From: Sneathiella limimaris
GTDB taxonomy: Bacteria > Pseudomonadota > Alphaproteobacteria > Sneathiellales > Sneathiellaceae
DNA: 64,000 nucleotides
NCBI RefSeq assembly: GCF_012932565.1
Contig: NZ_JABBYJ010000003.1
Coordinates: 186,001-250,000 of the forward strand
Direction of reading: 5' to 3'
The notes under the pieces were generated by a model that was not told the DNA's origin, ran no database searches, and was given only the letters and a program-made list of their open reading frames with translations. How positions within the stretch are numbered: the stretch's first letter is position 1; each line of letters opens with the position of its first letter. A program made the position numbers and the translations under genes. Below, piece by piece: positions 1 to 8,767 of the stretch.

Positions 1-256
1 CATGGGGTAGTTTTCCCTTTTTCCGAACAGGGACAAATCCTACACTGAGCTGATGAGCAATCGCTCCACCCAATACAAACCCACGGGCCTCAATACCAGC
101 TACTTTATCAATCCTAACACCCGCATATGGCCAAACCAGTTGATCAATCGCAGTCCTCAATCCGCCTGCGTCCTGCCAAAGCGTCGTAATGTCTCGAAAC
201 AATATTCCTGGCTTAGGGTAATCCGGAATTGTTCTGATGTATTTTGTAATATCCAC
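1..256 (-). CDS. apt: adenine phosphoribosyltransferase, 3' end cut off by the window edge
   Basis: The protein converts adenine and PRPP to AMP in purine salvage. The reverse strand reads from a GTG at 256 through about 85 codons and runs off the window at position 1, so only the N-terminal part is visible. The translated piece has the family hallmarks [17 protein letters not shown] near residue 10 and [16 protein letters not shown] near residue 55. An AGGA Shine-Dalgarno lies about 7 nt before the GTG. The gene lies 22 nt downstream of mtnP on the same strand. The pairing makes sense because MTA phosphorylase releases adenine, which this enzyme recycles. The identity is clear. The GTG start is inferred from the SD and the usual family N-terminus. 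Confidence 0.88.
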   Translation of the reverse strand, partial: MDITKYIRTIPDYPKPGILFRDITTLWQDAGGLRTAIDQLVWPYAGVRIDKVAGIEARGFVLGGAIAHQLSVGFVPVRKKGKLPH

Positions 257-278
257 GCGACTTTCCTACTTTCAATCG

Positions 279-1148
279 TCAAAGAACCCGACCAGCAACG
301 GCATCTAGCTTAGAGATTACATCAGCACTCCTCGCCTCTGGCGCAGTAATCAGAGCATTGTCCAAGGCATGATCACACCCTTGCGGACAACTATCTTCCC
401 GCTTACCAAGTTTTGGGGCAACTGCCTTAACTAGATTTCGAGCTTTTTCACTATTTCCGATTAGCACCTCAATGACCGTTGCCACGTCGACATGAGCATG
501 ATCAGGATGCCAACAGTCATAATCGGTAACCATTGCAACAGTAGCATAGCAAATCTCAGCTTCGCGGGCTAATTTGGCTTCGGGCATATTTGTCATCCCA
601 ATAACCTGACAGCCCCATTGCCTGTAAAGCTCAGACTCAGCCCTGGAGGAGAATTGTGGTCCTTCCATCGCGAGGTAAGTCCCGCCACGCACCACGGGAA
701 TATCTTCATTTATGGCGGCCTGTTCTAACATATCCCCAAGACGACTGCAGACCGGTTCAGCCATACTGACATGAGCGACAAGACCATTTCCAAAGAAGCT
801 TTTTTCACGGGCGAACGTCCGATCGATAAATTGATCAACAATCACAAACGTGCCTGGTGCCAGTTGGTCTTCGAAAGATCCACAGGCACTTACTGACAAT
901 ATATCTGTAACGCCAACCCTCTTAAGTGCATCAATATTTGCCTTATAATTGATACCTGAAGGGGATAGCCTGTGGCCACGCCCATGACGCGGAAGAAAGG
1001 CCATCTCAACGCCCTGAAGCGCTCCGCGTAATATTTCATCAGATGGCTCGCCAAAAGGCGATTCTATGGCTTCCCACCGCTTATTCTCAAGACCATCCAG
1101 GTCATAAACGCCGCTTCCGCCAATGACACCAATAATTGGTTTATTCAT
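279..1148 (-). CDS. mtnP: S-methyl-5'-thioadenosine phosphorylase
   Basis: A cytosolic enzyme of methionine salvage that splits methylthioadenosine with phosphate into adenine and 5-methylthioribose-1-phosphate. The 289-residue length is normal for the family. The N-terminal phosphate-binding motif IGVIGGSGVYDL, the FLPRHGRGHRLSP segment, the SACGSFEDQLAPGTFVIVDQFIDRT stretch and the MEGPQFSSRAES / GMTNMPEAKLAREAEICYA segments are all characteristic of MTAP in the nucleoside phosphorylase fold. It starts at an ATG and sits directly upstream of apt, which takes up the adenine product. It is probably transcribed separately from the pet operon, since a strong terminator lies between them. Confidence 0.95.
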   Translation of the reverse strand: MNKPIIGVIGGSGVYDLDGLENKRWEAIESPFGEPSDEILRGALQGVEMAFLPRHGRGHRLSPSGINYKANIDALKRVGVTDILSVSACGSFEDQLAPGTFVIVDQFIDRTFAREKSFFGNGLVAHVSMAEPVCSRLGDMLEQAAINEDIPVVRGGTYLAMEGPQFSSRAESELYRQWGCQVIGMTNMPEAKLAREAEICYATVAMVTDYDCWHPDHAHVDVATVIEVLIGNSEKARNLVKAVAPKLGKREDSCPQGCDHALDNALITAPEARSADVISKLDAVAGRVL

Positions 1149-1229
1149 GGAAATTCTTTCTCATAACACTGAGTTTAGCATAGCAATTACAGGTGAGTGG
1201 GTCAGCACCAAAATCCAGAATAGATATTA

Positions 1230-1260
1230 AAAAAGGGCGCCTTTCAAAGGCGCCCTTTTT
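1230..1260 (-). terminator. intrinsic terminator of the petABC operon
   Basis: A 9-bp GC-rich stem (1235-1243 with 1247-1255) with a 3-nt loop is flanked by an A-tract on one side and a T-tract on the other. On the minus strand it lies about 20 nt after the cytochrome c1 stop and ends in a U-run, as expected for an intrinsic terminator. The symmetry means it could also work on the plus strand. Confidence 0.9.
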
Positions 1261-1280
1261 CAAATTCGTACTACTTAAGA

Positions 1281-2048
1281 TCAGTGAACGTCTGCCCAGA
1301 TCTTACGTTTAGCAGCAAAGAAAATACCAGTCATGATGAGCAGGAACAGGATAACCCGAAGACCCATATGTTTCCGATCTTCCAGTTTTGGCTCCGCTGC
1401 CCAGGCAAGAAATACTGTAAGATCCTTCGCCATTTGGTCAACAGTTGCCGGTGTTCCGTCAGCATATTCAACCGCATCTTCTGACAGAGGTGCAGGCATC
1501 GCGATCTGATGACCTGCGAAATATGCATTGTAGTTCATACCAGGATTCAATTCGAAATTTGCTGGTGGATCCACGTAACCGACCATCAAGGAATAAAGAT
1601 AATTCTCGAACCCTGGACGGGCTTTGACAATCAGAGAGAGGTCAGGAGGATAAGCACCACCATTTGACGCCCGTGCTGCCTTTTCATTTGGAAAAGGATC
1701 TGGGAATTTGTCAAAAGGCTTCCCTGGGCGTTCGTACATATCACCGTCGTCGTTTGGTCCGTCAACGAATGTGTACTCTGCAGATAAGGCTTTAACTTCA
1801 TCCTCAGTGAAGCCAAGGTCAGTCAAAGTCCGGAAGGCCACGAGGTTCAAACCGTGACAACCCGCACAGACTTCTCTGTAGACCTGCAACCCGCGCTGAG
1901 CAGCAGCACGATCATAGGTTCCAAAGAGCCCTGTGTGCTGCCAATCAACAGACTTCAGATCAACACTGGCACCGGCAGCATTTGCACCGGACAGTGTTAC
2001 CACTGACAGAAGAGCAGCAGTAGCTAGTGACTTTACAAACTTAAGCAT
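1281..2048 (-). CDS. petC: cytochrome c1 of the bc1 complex
   Basis: The membrane-anchored c-type haem subunit of ubiquinol:cytochrome c reductase; it accepts electrons from the Rieske protein and passes them to soluble or membrane cytochrome c. The haem site CAGCH is near residue 62 and a candidate axial Met lies in the AMPAPL segment. A cleavable signal peptide ends near ANAAGA, and a C-terminal membrane helix precedes the final [10 protein letters not shown] chose the ATG at 2048 (255 residues) because it gives a clean signal peptide and follows a GAGG SD. The reading frame stays open further upstream but inside cytochrome b. The start overlaps the petB stop by 8 nt, which suggests translational coupling. 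Confidence 0.95.
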   Translation of the reverse strand: MLKFVKSLATAALLSVVTLSGANAAGASVDLKSVDWQHTGLFGTYDRAAAQRGLQVYREVCAGCHGLNLVAFRTLTDLGFTEDEVKALSAEYTFVDGPNDDGDMYERPGKPFDKFPDPFPNEKAARASNGGAYPPDLSLIVKARPGFENYLYSLMVGYVDPPANFELNPGMNYNAYFAGHQIAMPAPLSEDAVEYADGTPATVDQMAKDLTVFLAWAAEPKLEDRKHMGLRVILFLLIMTGIFFAAKRKIWADVH

Positions 2049-3279
2049 TGCTTGCCTCCTCAGAACCAGATTTCTTATCCAATACCGCTTCCGAGATACT
2101 GGAAGGTAACGGTTTATGTTTCTCAAGCAATCCAACTACCGGCAACAGGATCAGGATATGGACAAAGTAATAGACTGTCGCAATCCGGCCAATGAGGATG
2201 TATGGCTCTTCTGCCGGTTTACCACCGACATAAGTCAGAACAATACAATCAATGACAAAGATCCAGAAAAGCTGCTTGTAGATCGGACGATACTTTGCTG
2301 ACCGCACCCGGCTCTTATCCAGCCATGGCAGCGCGAACAGAACAGCAATCGCACCGAACATAAGAAGCACACCGCCCAGTTTGTCTGGAACCGCCCGCAA
2401 GATCGCATAGAACGGTAGGAAGTACCATTCAGGAACGATATGAGCAGGCGTAACCAATGGGTTCGCCGGGATGTAGTTGTCCGGATGTCCCAAGTAGTTT
2501 GGTGCGTAGAACAGGAAGGCTGAGAAGAAAATCAGAAAGACACCCAGGCCAAACAGGTCCTTAATTGTGTAATAAGGATGGAATGGAATGCTGTCTTGCT
2601 TGTCCTTGATCTCAATCCCTGTTGGGTTGTTAGAGCCGTTTGTATGCAAAGACCAAACGTGCAGGATCACGACACCAGCGATCACGAATGGCAGCAAATA
2701 GTGAAGGCTGAAGAAACGGTTCAATGTCGGATTATCAACGGAGAAACCACCCCAGAGCCAAGTCACGATCGTATCGCCAACTAATGGAATTGCACCGAAC
2801 AGGTTCGTAATAACTGTGGCACCCCAGAAGCTCATCTGTCCCCATGGCAGCACATAACCCATAAAGGCTGTCGCCATCATCAAAAGGAAGATGACCAATC
2901 CCAACCACCACAGCAGCTCTCGTGGAGCCTTGTAGGAGCCGTAGTAGAGGCCACGGAAGATGTGCAGATACACAACAATAAAGAACATGGAAGCGCCGTT
3001 AGCATGCATGTAGCGCAGCAACCAGCCGTAGTTCACATCACGCATGATGTGCTCAACACTGTTAAAAGCAAAATCCACATGTGGGGTATAGTGCATGGAC
3101 AGCACGATACCGGTTACGATCTGAACAACCAGCATAAACCCAGCCAGTGAACCGAAAGTCCACCAGTAGCTAAGGTTTTTTGGAGTTGGATAGTCATAAA
3201 GAGCATGGTGCACCATGCCAATAATTGGCAGACGATGCTCTACCCATTTTACGACTGGATTTTTAGGTTCGAATGACAT
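2041..3279 (-). CDS. petB: cytochrome b of the bc1 complex
   Basis: The central integral-membrane subunit of the bc1 complex, carrying two b haems and the Qo and Qi quinone sites. The 412-residue protein has the eight-helix pattern. The haem-ligand His residues lie in [24 protein letters not shown] and ILHVWSLH. The Qo-site motif [14 protein letters not shown] is intact. It is unfused, unlike cytochrome b/c1 fusions in some relatives. It sits between petA (13 nt gap) and petC (8 nt overlap) in a three-gene operon. The alternative plus-strand ORFs in this interval are shadows. Confidence 0.97.
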   Translation of the reverse strand: MSFEPKNPVVKWVEHRLPIIGMVHHALYDYPTPKNLSYWWTFGSLAGFMLVVQIVTGIVLSMHYTPHVDFAFNSVEHIMRDVNYGWLLRYMHANGASMFFIVVYLHIFRGLYYGSYKAPRELLWWLGLVIFLLMMATAFMGYVLPWGQMSFWGATVITNLFGAIPLVGDTIVTWLWGGFSVDNPTLNRFFSLHYLLPFVIAGVVILHVWSLHTNGSNNPTGIEIKDKQDSIPFHPYYTIKDLFGLGVFLIFFSAFLFYAPNYLGHPDNYIPANPLVTPAHIVPEWYFLPFYAILRAVPDKLGGVLLMFGAIAVLFALPWLDKSRVRSAKYRPIYKQLFWIFVIDCIVLTYVGGKPAEEPYILIGRIATVYYFVHILILLPVVGLLEKHKPLPSSISEAVLDKKSGSEEASNA

Positions 3280-3292
3280 TCTTGCTCCCCCC

Positions 3293-3820
3293 TTAGCCGA
3301 TTTTCACTGTGTTATCATCAAGGAAGGCGTATGGCGGAATCGCCAGGTTGGCTGGAGCCGGACCCTTCCGGATACGACCAGAAGTATCATAGTGAGATCC
3401 GTGGCAAGGGCAGAACCAGCCATCAAAGTCACCGGATTCTTTCAAGGGTACACATCCGAGATGGGTACAAATACCGATCATGATCAGCCACTCAGGTTTC
3501 TCAGCCCGGTCTTCGTCAGCTTGCGGATCAGGCAGGCTATTGACGTCGACACTATTCGCCTCTTCAATTTCCTTAGCGGTCCTGTGACGAATAAATACAG
3601 GCTTACCCTGCCACACAGCAGTTATTTCAGACCCTTCATCTATGACACTAAGATCCACTTCTGTAGAGGACAAAGCCAACACATCAGCAGACGGGTTCAT
3701 CTGGTCAACAAACGGCCAGATTGCCATAGCGGTGCCTACTGCACCGACGCCGCCAGCGGCGACATATAGAAAATCGCGGCGCTTTACGCCGTCTTCTTCT
3801 ACAGGGGTGGTATCAGTCAT
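3293..3820 (-). CDS. petA: Rieske iron-sulfur protein, ubiquinol-cytochrome c reductase
   Basis: The 2Fe-2S subunit of the bc1 complex, which moves electrons from ubiquinol to cytochrome c1. The cluster-binding boxes CTHLGC and CPCHGSHYD are both present. The N-terminus carries a [17 protein letters not shown] segment, a twin-arginine export signal that also serves as the membrane anchor. Length (175 residues) is typical. I use the ATG at 3820 rather than the in-frame TTG one codon upstream; a GGGGAAG SD precedes it. It is the first gene of petABC, so the promoter should lie in 3821-3966, shared with the divergent trmL. Confidence 0.96.
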   Translation of the reverse strand: MTDTTPVEEDGVKRRDFLYVAAGGVGAVGTAMAIWPFVDQMNPSADVLALSSTEVDLSVIDEGSEITAVWQGKPVFIRHRTAKEIEEANSVDVNSLPDPQADEDRAEKPEWLIMIGICTHLGCVPLKESGDFDGWFCPCHGSHYDTSGRIRKGPAPANLAIPPYAFLDDNTVKIG

Positions 3821-3966
3821 CAAACTTCCCCAGCTTTTAAAAAAATAATCTCTAGCGACCGCTTTTTGTCACCATATTCACACAATGTCTAGTCCCAAGG
3901 TGCGAAATATGTCAAAAGACGGCAGATTTGCTCTATAAATGTCACACAAAAATAGACGAAAAACTG

Positions 3967-4443
3967 ATGGAAATAGCTCTTTTTCAGCCCGATATAGCCC
4001 CTAATGTTGGAACTCTTATTCGCTTGGGTGCTTGCATGAATTCTCCGGTTCACATCATTGAACCCTGCGGCTTCCCTTTTGGGGCAAAAGACCTGCGCAG
4101 ATCTGCGATGGATTATGCAAACCTGGCAACAGTCACACGGCACTCATCATGGGATAAATTTCGGGAAAACACCCAAAATCAGCGCATTTTGCTGCTCACA
4201 ACCAAAACAAGCGAGCCATATGTTGACTTTAGCTTCAAAGCGACAGATATCCTGCTCCTAGGCCGCGAAAGTGCTGGTGTTCCTGCGGAAGTTCATGAGA
4301 CTGTAGATGCTAGATTGACAATCCCGATGCAAGAAGGTGCCAGGTCCATCAACGTCGCGTTATCCGCTTCGATGGTTCTAGGAGAAGCTTTAAGGCAAAC
4401 CAATGCGTTCCCTAAATTTAAACAAGGACTGACTGATGACTGA
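3967..4443 (+). CDS. trmL: tRNA (cytidine(34)-2'-O)-methyltransferase
   Basis: A small SPOUT-class methyltransferase that 2'-O-methylates the wobble nucleotide of certain leucine tRNAs. From the ATG at 3967 the protein has 158 residues, the normal size for TrmL, and begins [20 protein letters not shown], the family N-terminus. The SPOUT knot signatures [11 protein letters not shown] and [17 protein letters not shown] are near the C-terminus. The frame is open 13 codons further upstream, but that extension does not match the family. The last 8 nt overlap hemF, so the two are likely co-transcribed and coupled. Confidence 0.92.
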   Translation: MEIALFQPDIAPNVGTLIRLGACMNSPVHIIEPCGFPFGAKDLRRSAMDYANLATVTRHSSWDKFRENTQNQRILLLTTKTSEPYVDFSFKATDILLLGRESAGVPAEVHETVDARLTIPMQEGARSINVALSASMVLGEALRQTNAFPKFKQGLTDD

Positions 4444-5284
4444 GCAAGTAGAAAAACAAAAATCTATTGCTTCACAATGGTTTAAGGAACTACGGGACGA
4501 CATCCGAAACAAATTCGAACAACTAGAAAATGAGCTGGACGGGACGCATAGCGATTTGCCACCAGGTCGATTTGAAGTCACAAAATGGGACCGACCTGGA
4601 GGGGGCGGAGGCGAAATGTCCGTAATGAAGGGCCGTGTCTTTGAGAAAGTTGGCGTAAATATCTCGATTGTCCATGGTGAATTCTCACCAGAATTCCGGG
4701 CCAACATTCCTGGAACAGAGGAATCCGGGACTTTCTGGGCCAGCGGAATCTCACTTGTTGCACATATGCGATCACCGCTTGTACCTGCCGTTCATATGAA
4801 CACGCGACATATTGTCACGGGGCGGTCTTGGTTCGGGGGCGGAGCCGATTTGACCCCTATGATTCCAAATGAATCGGATACAGCAAAATTTCACGCAGCA
4901 CTGAAAGAAGCCTGCGACCGCCACAACCCAAATTACTATCCAGAATATAAAAAATGGTGCGATGACTATTTCTATCTACCCCACCGAGAAGAACCGAGAG
5001 GGGTAGGCGGTATTTTCTATGATAAGCTGGAAACGAACTGGGATGCTGATTTTGCTTTCGCGCAGGACGTTGGCAAAGCTTTTGCCGACATATATCCCCA
5101 GATTGTCCGAGAACATATGAATGAAAGCTGGACGGAAGAACAACGGGAACATCAACTGATTAAGAGAGGACGATATGTGGAGTTTAATCTCCTATACGAC
5201 AGAGGAACAACATTTGGTCTAAAAACTGGTGGCAATACAGAAGCCATCCTTATGTCCCTCCCCCCTGAGGTCAAATGGCCCTAA
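4436..5284 (+). CDS. hemF: oxygen-dependent coproporphyrinogen III oxidase
   Basis: Oxidatively decarboxylates coproporphyrinogen III to protoporphyrinogen IX in haem synthesis, using O2. The 282-residue protein carries the conserved [47 protein letters not shown] and GGIFYDKL segments, and the C-terminal [19 protein letters not shown] motif. It overlaps trmL by 8 nt. An aerobic haem step next to the bc1 operon fits a respiring bacterium. The stop is followed by a long non-coding stretch. Confidence 0.96.
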   Translation: MTEQVEKQKSIASQWFKELRDDIRNKFEQLENELDGTHSDLPPGRFEVTKWDRPGGGGGEMSVMKGRVFEKVGVNISIVHGEFSPEFRANIPGTEESGTFWASGISLVAHMRSPLVPAVHMNTRHIVTGRSWFGGGADLTPMIPNESDTAKFHAALKEACDRHNPNYYPEYKKWCDDYFYLPHREEPRGVGGIFYDKLETNWDADFAFAQDVGKAFADIYPQIVREHMNESWTEEQREHQLIKRGRYVEFNLLYDRGTTFGLKTGGNTEAILMSLPPEVKWP

Positions 5285-5429
5285 AACGCACTCCTCGCTT
5301 TCCGACTTTAACATCTGTGACACTGCTCACACTTCTGCCTCTTGGAATTTGTGAAAGCGCAACCCAAATGTGGATCAACGCAAGCGCGTTATCAGTTTCA
5401 GATGACCTGAGTTTAACATACCCCTCTCC

Positions 5430-5459
5430 GTGTTAAGCTCCCCTAAAATATCTTAACAC
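5430..5459. repeat. perfect 8-bp inverted repeat, possible operator or RNA stem
   Basis: GTGTTAAG at 5430-5437 is mirrored by CTTAACAC at 5452-5459, with a 14-nt spacer. A third, imperfect copy (AGTTTAACAT) lies just upstream at 5410-5419. It may be a protein-binding site or part of a structured transcript. Confidence 0.5.
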
Positions 5460-5545
5460 CCTGTAAATTCAGGTTTTTTCTGAACTACGGATTGCCAAGC
5501 GACCTCCCAAAAGCAGCACAGGCAATCCGCCATAGAAAAGGTCCC

Positions 5546-5567
5546 GGCCCCCACCGGGGCCTTTTTT
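5546..5567 (+). terminator. intrinsic terminator
   Basis: The 6-bp all-GC stem GGCCCC/GGGGCC with a 4-nt CACC loop is followed by six T on the plus strand. It lies 260 nt after the hemF stop, so it ends either a long hemF 3' UTR or an independent small transcript. Confidence 0.8.
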
Positions 5568-5677
5568 CTTGCCGCTTTTTAGTCCAGTAAATTAAGTGAT
5601 TATGCTCACAGCCAAAACCGGATAGTTTCCCTACCTTAGGCTTCGAAATAAACGATGAAAGCCAAACGAGGTTTGTC

Positions 5678-5800
5678 ATGATTAGATTTAGATACAGTTT
5701 ACTTAACTTTGCCGTTTCCGTTATTGAGACGATGAATGACAAACGTGTCAAATCTCTGATGATGCCACCCTGCCAAGGCTGTAATTGTTCTGGAAGTTAG
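5678..5800 (+). CDS. 40-residue small protein with a Cys-rich tail (putative)
   Basis: An ATG preceded by a GAGG SD six bases upstream opens 40 codons ending in TAG at 5800. The N-terminal half is hydrophobic to amphipathic (RYSLLNFAVSVIETM) and the last ten residues contain three Cys in a CQGCNC arrangement before SGS. A strong terminator follows 29 nt after the stop, so the ORF would be a compact monocistronic unit. No family was recognised. A chance ORF cannot be excluded. The SD, the terminator and the Cys pattern are the reasons for listing it. Confidence 0.42.
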   Translation: MIRFRYSLLNFAVSVIETMNDKRVKSLMMPPCQGCNCSGS

Positions 5801-5828
5801 TTCGGAAGTCTCCCCGTAATTATTTCCA

Positions 5829-5864
5829 AAAAAAGCCCCTCTGCATGAACAGAGGGGCTTTTTT
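5829..5864. terminator. bidirectional intrinsic terminator
   Basis: A perfect stem with core GCCCCTCTG/CAGAGGGGC and a 6-nt loop CATGAA is flanked by seven A on the left and six T on the right. It separates the small ORF on the plus strand from upp on the minus strand and can serve both convergent units. Confidence 0.93.
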
Positions 5865-5884
5865 GATTCCGAATGTGAAGTGGA

Positions 5885-6535
5885 TCAAAGTGTCCCGTAA
5901 AGTCGGTCACCCGCGTCACCAAGACCCGGAACAATATATGCCTTGTCATTCAGCTTCTCGTCCAATCCAGCGACATAGACTTTCACGTTAGGATGTGCAT
6001 CTAACATCACCTGCACCCCTTCTGGAGCGGCCACCAGCGCCATAAAACTGATATCTTTTTCTTTCACACCATGATCTAAAAGGATATCAACACCGGCTGC
6101 AGCTGTGTAACCGGTTGCAAGCATTGGATCCACTGCGATGTATAGTCGATCTGCAGCCGTGGGAAGTTTCTTGAGATATTCAACAGGGCGTTTAGTTTCA
6201 GGATCTCGATACATCCCGATGTGACCAACCCTTGCCGCGGGCATCAACTCCAGCAATCCATCTGCCATTCCGAGACCAGCTCTCAGAATCGGAACGATTG
6301 CCGCCTTCTTACCAGCCAAAACCGGAGCTTCCATAGGGCATATAGGCGTCACGATATCTTCCGTAGTCATCTTCAGGTTTCGTGTAATCTCATAACCCAT
6401 CAATAACGCAATCTCTTTCAACAACTGCCTAAATGTTTTCGTTGATGTCTTTTTCATCCGCATATGACTGAGTTTATGAACAATCAAGGGATGATCGAGA
6501 ATGTGAAGATTTGGGAATCTGGGATCTATAGCCAT
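5885..6535 (-). CDS. upp: uracil phosphoribosyltransferase
   Basis: Converts uracil and PRPP to UMP in pyrimidine salvage. The PRPP loop [18 protein letters not shown] and the uracil-site region near the C-terminus ([13 protein letters not shown]) are intact, and [18 protein letters not shown] is a family signature. I chose the second of two adjacent ATGs (6535, 216 residues) because an AGGTG SD sits 7 nt upstream and the length fits. The frame is open for 14 codons above this. It works with the nucleoside operon further on, which releases free bases. Confidence 0.94.
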   Translation of the reverse strand: MAIDPRFPNLHILDHPLIVHKLSHMRMKKTSTKTFRQLLKEIALLMGYEITRNLKMTTEDIVTPICPMEAPVLAGKKAAIVPILRAGLGMADGLLELMPAARVGHIGMYRDPETKRPVEYLKKLPTAADRLYIAVDPMLATGYTAAAGVDILLDHGVKEKDISFMALVAAPEGVQVMLDAHPNVKVYVAGLDEKLNDKAYIVPGLGDAGDRLYGTL

Positions 6536-6680
6536 CATGAACACCTGTCGTTTGAATTTCGCCCAGAATATATCCACTGGTTCCGGCGCGGCAAGACGTC
6601 ATTGCCCTGTAATCAGAAAAAACTGGCTTCACGGTCGAAACTTGCCTTAAGCTCAAAATAAAAATGAGAAGGCAAAGGCG

Positions 6681-7784
6681 ATGAAACGACTAGAGCTTAC
6701 CGGTACCAGTTTCGACAGAGGGATCACCCATGGCCACGAGATGAAAGAAAACATCCGTGCGAATATACAAACCTACAAAAACAGATTCCTAATCGGAGGT
6801 GCGACTGAAGACCAAATCATGGAGCAAGCCGAAACTTGGACACAACGGTTTAGAGACCATGACGAAGGCTATTTCGAGGAAATGAGAGGAATAGCCGAAG
6901 GCTCTGGGATTTCTCTGTCAGAAATAGGATTGTTAAACGCCCGATATGAAATTGCTTACTCGCTATACACTTCTGAAGCTGCAGCAGCCAATGACATCCC
7001 TTCTACTGAACCTGAAGGCTGTACATCATTTGGAATTCAACCCGAATATATGGCGAATGGTCACACAGTCATCGGCCAAAACTGGGATTGGCTCGAAGGC
7101 CTGAGGGGAAATGTCTGCTTGCTTCGTGTTCGAAGTGATGATCATCCCAACTATATGGTACTCACACAAGCTGGAATCGTATCAGGGATGTTTGGTTTAA
7201 ATGAACATGGTGTTGGGCTCTGCGTAAATGGTCTTTCGGCGATTGGAGATGGCAAAGAACTCCACCATCGCCCCTTTCATATTCGTGTCCAGGATATTAT
7301 GAGGAGTTCCAACCTGAACGATGCCCTTAAAGTTATTTTCTCTACCGATAGAGTCTGTTCAACAAACTGGGTGATTGGCCAAAAAGGGGGTGAGGTCCTG
7401 GATATCGAATCCTCAGCGAAGGTCGCGCACACCCTCTATCCCGAAAACGGTCTCATCACACATGGCAACCATTTCATTAATAGATCAGGCATTGAAACTG
7501 AATTTGAGAGAATAGCGCCCTGCAGTCTGTATCGCACCCCTCGCCTCGATCGATTGATCCGCCAAAACAGTCAAAAATGGGATATCGACCATCTCAAAAG
7601 CTGCCTTAAGGATAAATTTGGTCATCCAAAGGCAATCTGCCGCCATCCCAATCCGGCTGATCCAGAGGCCATGCGCACCATTACTGTGACAGCTGCGATC
7701 TTGGATCTTGATGCACTTACTATCGATATTTCAGACGGCCCGCCCGATCAAAACGAATTTGTCACTTATGGCTTAATGGACTAA
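6681..7784 (+). CDS. C45-type autoproteolytic acyltransferase/hydrolase (penicillin acyltransferase-like)
   Basis: An Ntn-hydrolase-fold protein related to isopenicillin N acyltransferase. Family members cut themselves before a Cys, which then becomes the N-terminal nucleophile acting on amide bonds. In this 367-residue protein the likely nucleophile is Cys114 in EGCTSF, followed by VIGQNWDW, and the downstream SGMFGLNEHGVGLCVNGLS and THGNHF segments match the family core. The N-terminal RGITHGHEMKENI region is also typical. An AAGG SD lies before the ATG. There is no signal peptide. It stands alone between upp and a convergent unknown gene. The natural substrate cannot be read from sequence. 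Confidence 0.8.
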   Translation: MKRLELTGTSFDRGITHGHEMKENIRANIQTYKNRFLIGGATEDQIMEQAETWTQRFRDHDEGYFEEMRGIAEGSGISLSEIGLLNARYEIAYSLYTSEAAAANDIPSTEPEGCTSFGIQPEYMANGHTVIGQNWDWLEGLRGNVCLLRVRSDDHPNYMVLTQAGIVSGMFGLNEHGVGLCVNGLSAIGDGKELHHRPFHIRVQDIMRSSNLNDALKVIFSTDRVCSTNWVIGQKGGEVLDIESSAKVAHTLYPENGLITHGNHFINRSGIETEFERIAPCSLYRTPRLDRLIRQNSQKWDIDHLKSCLKDKFGHPKAICRHPNPADPEAMRTITVTAAILDLDALTIDISDGPPDQNEFVTYGLMD

Positions 7785-7787
7785 GGC

Positions 7788-8351
7788 CTAGGGATCTGTT
7801 GCATTTAATCGCTGCCCCAGAATAAGCCCAAGGCCGTCAGCCAAACTTTCGATGTTATCTTGGAGCAGCTTTAAAATGCAGCTCCTGTTACAGTCAGCAG
7901 GAGCAATTAATTGCTGCGGAACCGGCAACTCAAAAAGTGCCAATCGATCTCCTGTTTCAACATCCAGCATTCGCCCTTGAATTTCGACGCGAATACGGGC
8001 GCCTTTTTCCTCAAGGATCGTGTTTGCTGTGATTTGAATTAGGGCAACAAAATCAGCTACTCTACCTAATTTACCTTTCTCACGCGCTGCTTTTAACTCA
8101 GCTAGCAATTCGGGATCAGTTAAACCTGAGCCTCTCACGGCCTGTTCAGCTGTATAGCCTGCCTGCTCCAGTTGCGTTGAAATTCTTTTAGCCACGGTTG
8201 TGAACAGAATTTCTGAAATACCGCTCCCTTGACTGTTAGGTTCAGACAAAATCAAAACAGTTTTAGGATTTGCAGCGACAAAGGAGGGAGCCGAAAACGT
8301 CCCAGCTGACACTATCAGTGCAAGCAAGAACAATACATTCAAGACACGCAA
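7788..8351 (-). CDS. secreted protein of unknown function
   Basis: A predicted exported protein of 187 residues. The N-terminal stretch (VLNVLFLLALIVSAGTFSAPSFVAA) is a good Sec signal peptide. The mature part begins with a beta-like TVLILSEP segment and contains a single CNRSC pair near the C-terminus that may form a disulfide. I picked a TTG start at 8351, because a GAGG SD sits 9 nt before it and the upstream 58-codon ORF ends 13 nt away. The open frame itself extends 50 codons further, through that ORF. The protein is not assigned to a family here. It converges on the C45 hydrolase. Confidence 0.55.
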   Translation of the reverse strand: MRVLNVLFLLALIVSAGTFSAPSFVAANPKTVLILSEPNSQGSGISEILFTTVAKRISTQLEQAGYTAEQAVRGSGLTDPELLAELKAAREKGKLGRVADFVALIQITANTILEEKGARIRVEIQGRMLDVETGDRLALFELPVPQQLIAPADCNRSCILKLLQDNIESLADGLGLILGQRLNATDP

Positions 8352-8364
8352 AACAAATCGCCTC

Positions 8365-8541
8365 TTAAAGCTTAGCCGATCTACCTGCGATCTGTTTCGC
8401 AAGTTCCCCTTCTTTCCATTCACAATACTTTTCCAAACCCATTTTTCTGAGTTTCTTAGTGTTGGCGAATCCCTTGCGACCATCCAAATGTTGCTGCACA
8501 AGGTCCTTTAAATCAATAACGACTGTTTCAGAATCTGACAT
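8365..8541 (-). CDS. 58-residue hydrophilic small protein (putative)
   Basis: An ATG at 8541 opens 58 codons to a TAA at 8365, in a different frame from the longer ORF that also covers this DNA. The product starts MSDSETVVIDLKDLVQQH, is rich in Lys and Glu, and has no membrane segment. Its stop is 13 nt before the TTG start of the secreted protein, and the GAGG SD of that gene abuts its last codons, so the two would form a small operon. This arrangement supports both starts. No family was recognised. Confidence 0.5.
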   Translation of the reverse strand: MSDSETVVIDLKDLVQQHLDGRKGFANTKKLRKMGLEKYCEWKEGELAKQIAGRSAKL

Positions 8542-8703
8542 TACGCTTCTTGTATCCTACTATTTTAGAGGCAGGGGCTACTTCGCAAAGAAAATGCAGA
8601 AACACCGCTACCTTAAGGTGAAAAAACTATATCAAAGCGATTTTGCCTTTTATACTCAAAATGAAGACTCGACAAAGTCTGACCAATTAGTCAAATTTTA
8701 AGT

Positions 8704-8725
8704 TTGGCTCTTCCGCAGGAGCCAA
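8704..8725 (+). promoter_or_regulatory. hairpin in the leader of the nucleoside operon
   Basis: A perfect 7-bp stem TTGGCTC/GAGCCAA with an 8-nt loop lies 42 nt before the start of the substrate-binding protein gene. It is not followed by a T-run, so it is not an obvious terminator. It may be an operator or an mRNA-stabilising stem. Confidence 0.4.
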
Positions 8726-8767
8726 CCATAGAGGAACCAATCATATTTGGACAGGGAGAGGTCTAGA

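Larger units (their letters stand above)
5285..5677. other. non-coding interval with repeats and a terminator
   Basis: No convincing gene lies in these 393 bases. The interval holds a cluster of TTAACA-type inverted repeats (5410-5459) and a weak CCTG/CAGG hairpin followed by six T (near 5460-5480). It also has an 8-bp inverted repeat GGATTGCC/GGCAATCC (5487-5494 and 5521-5528) and a strong intrinsic terminator ending at 5567. The arrangement could encode a small structured RNA of roughly 100-150 nt, but no known RNA family was recognised. Confidence 0.5.

Noticed and set aside
53-313. Plus-strand 86-codon ORF at the window start
   Set aside because: It is antisense to apt, whose reverse-strand translation gives clear adenine phosphoribosyltransferase motifs.
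3215-3769. Plus-strand 184-codon ORF
   Set aside because: It is antisense to the Rieske gene petA and has no recognisable domain.
5485-5751. Minus-strand 88-codon ORF between hemF and upp
   Set aside because: It runs antisense through the terminator at 5546-5567 and has no SD or recognisable sequence.
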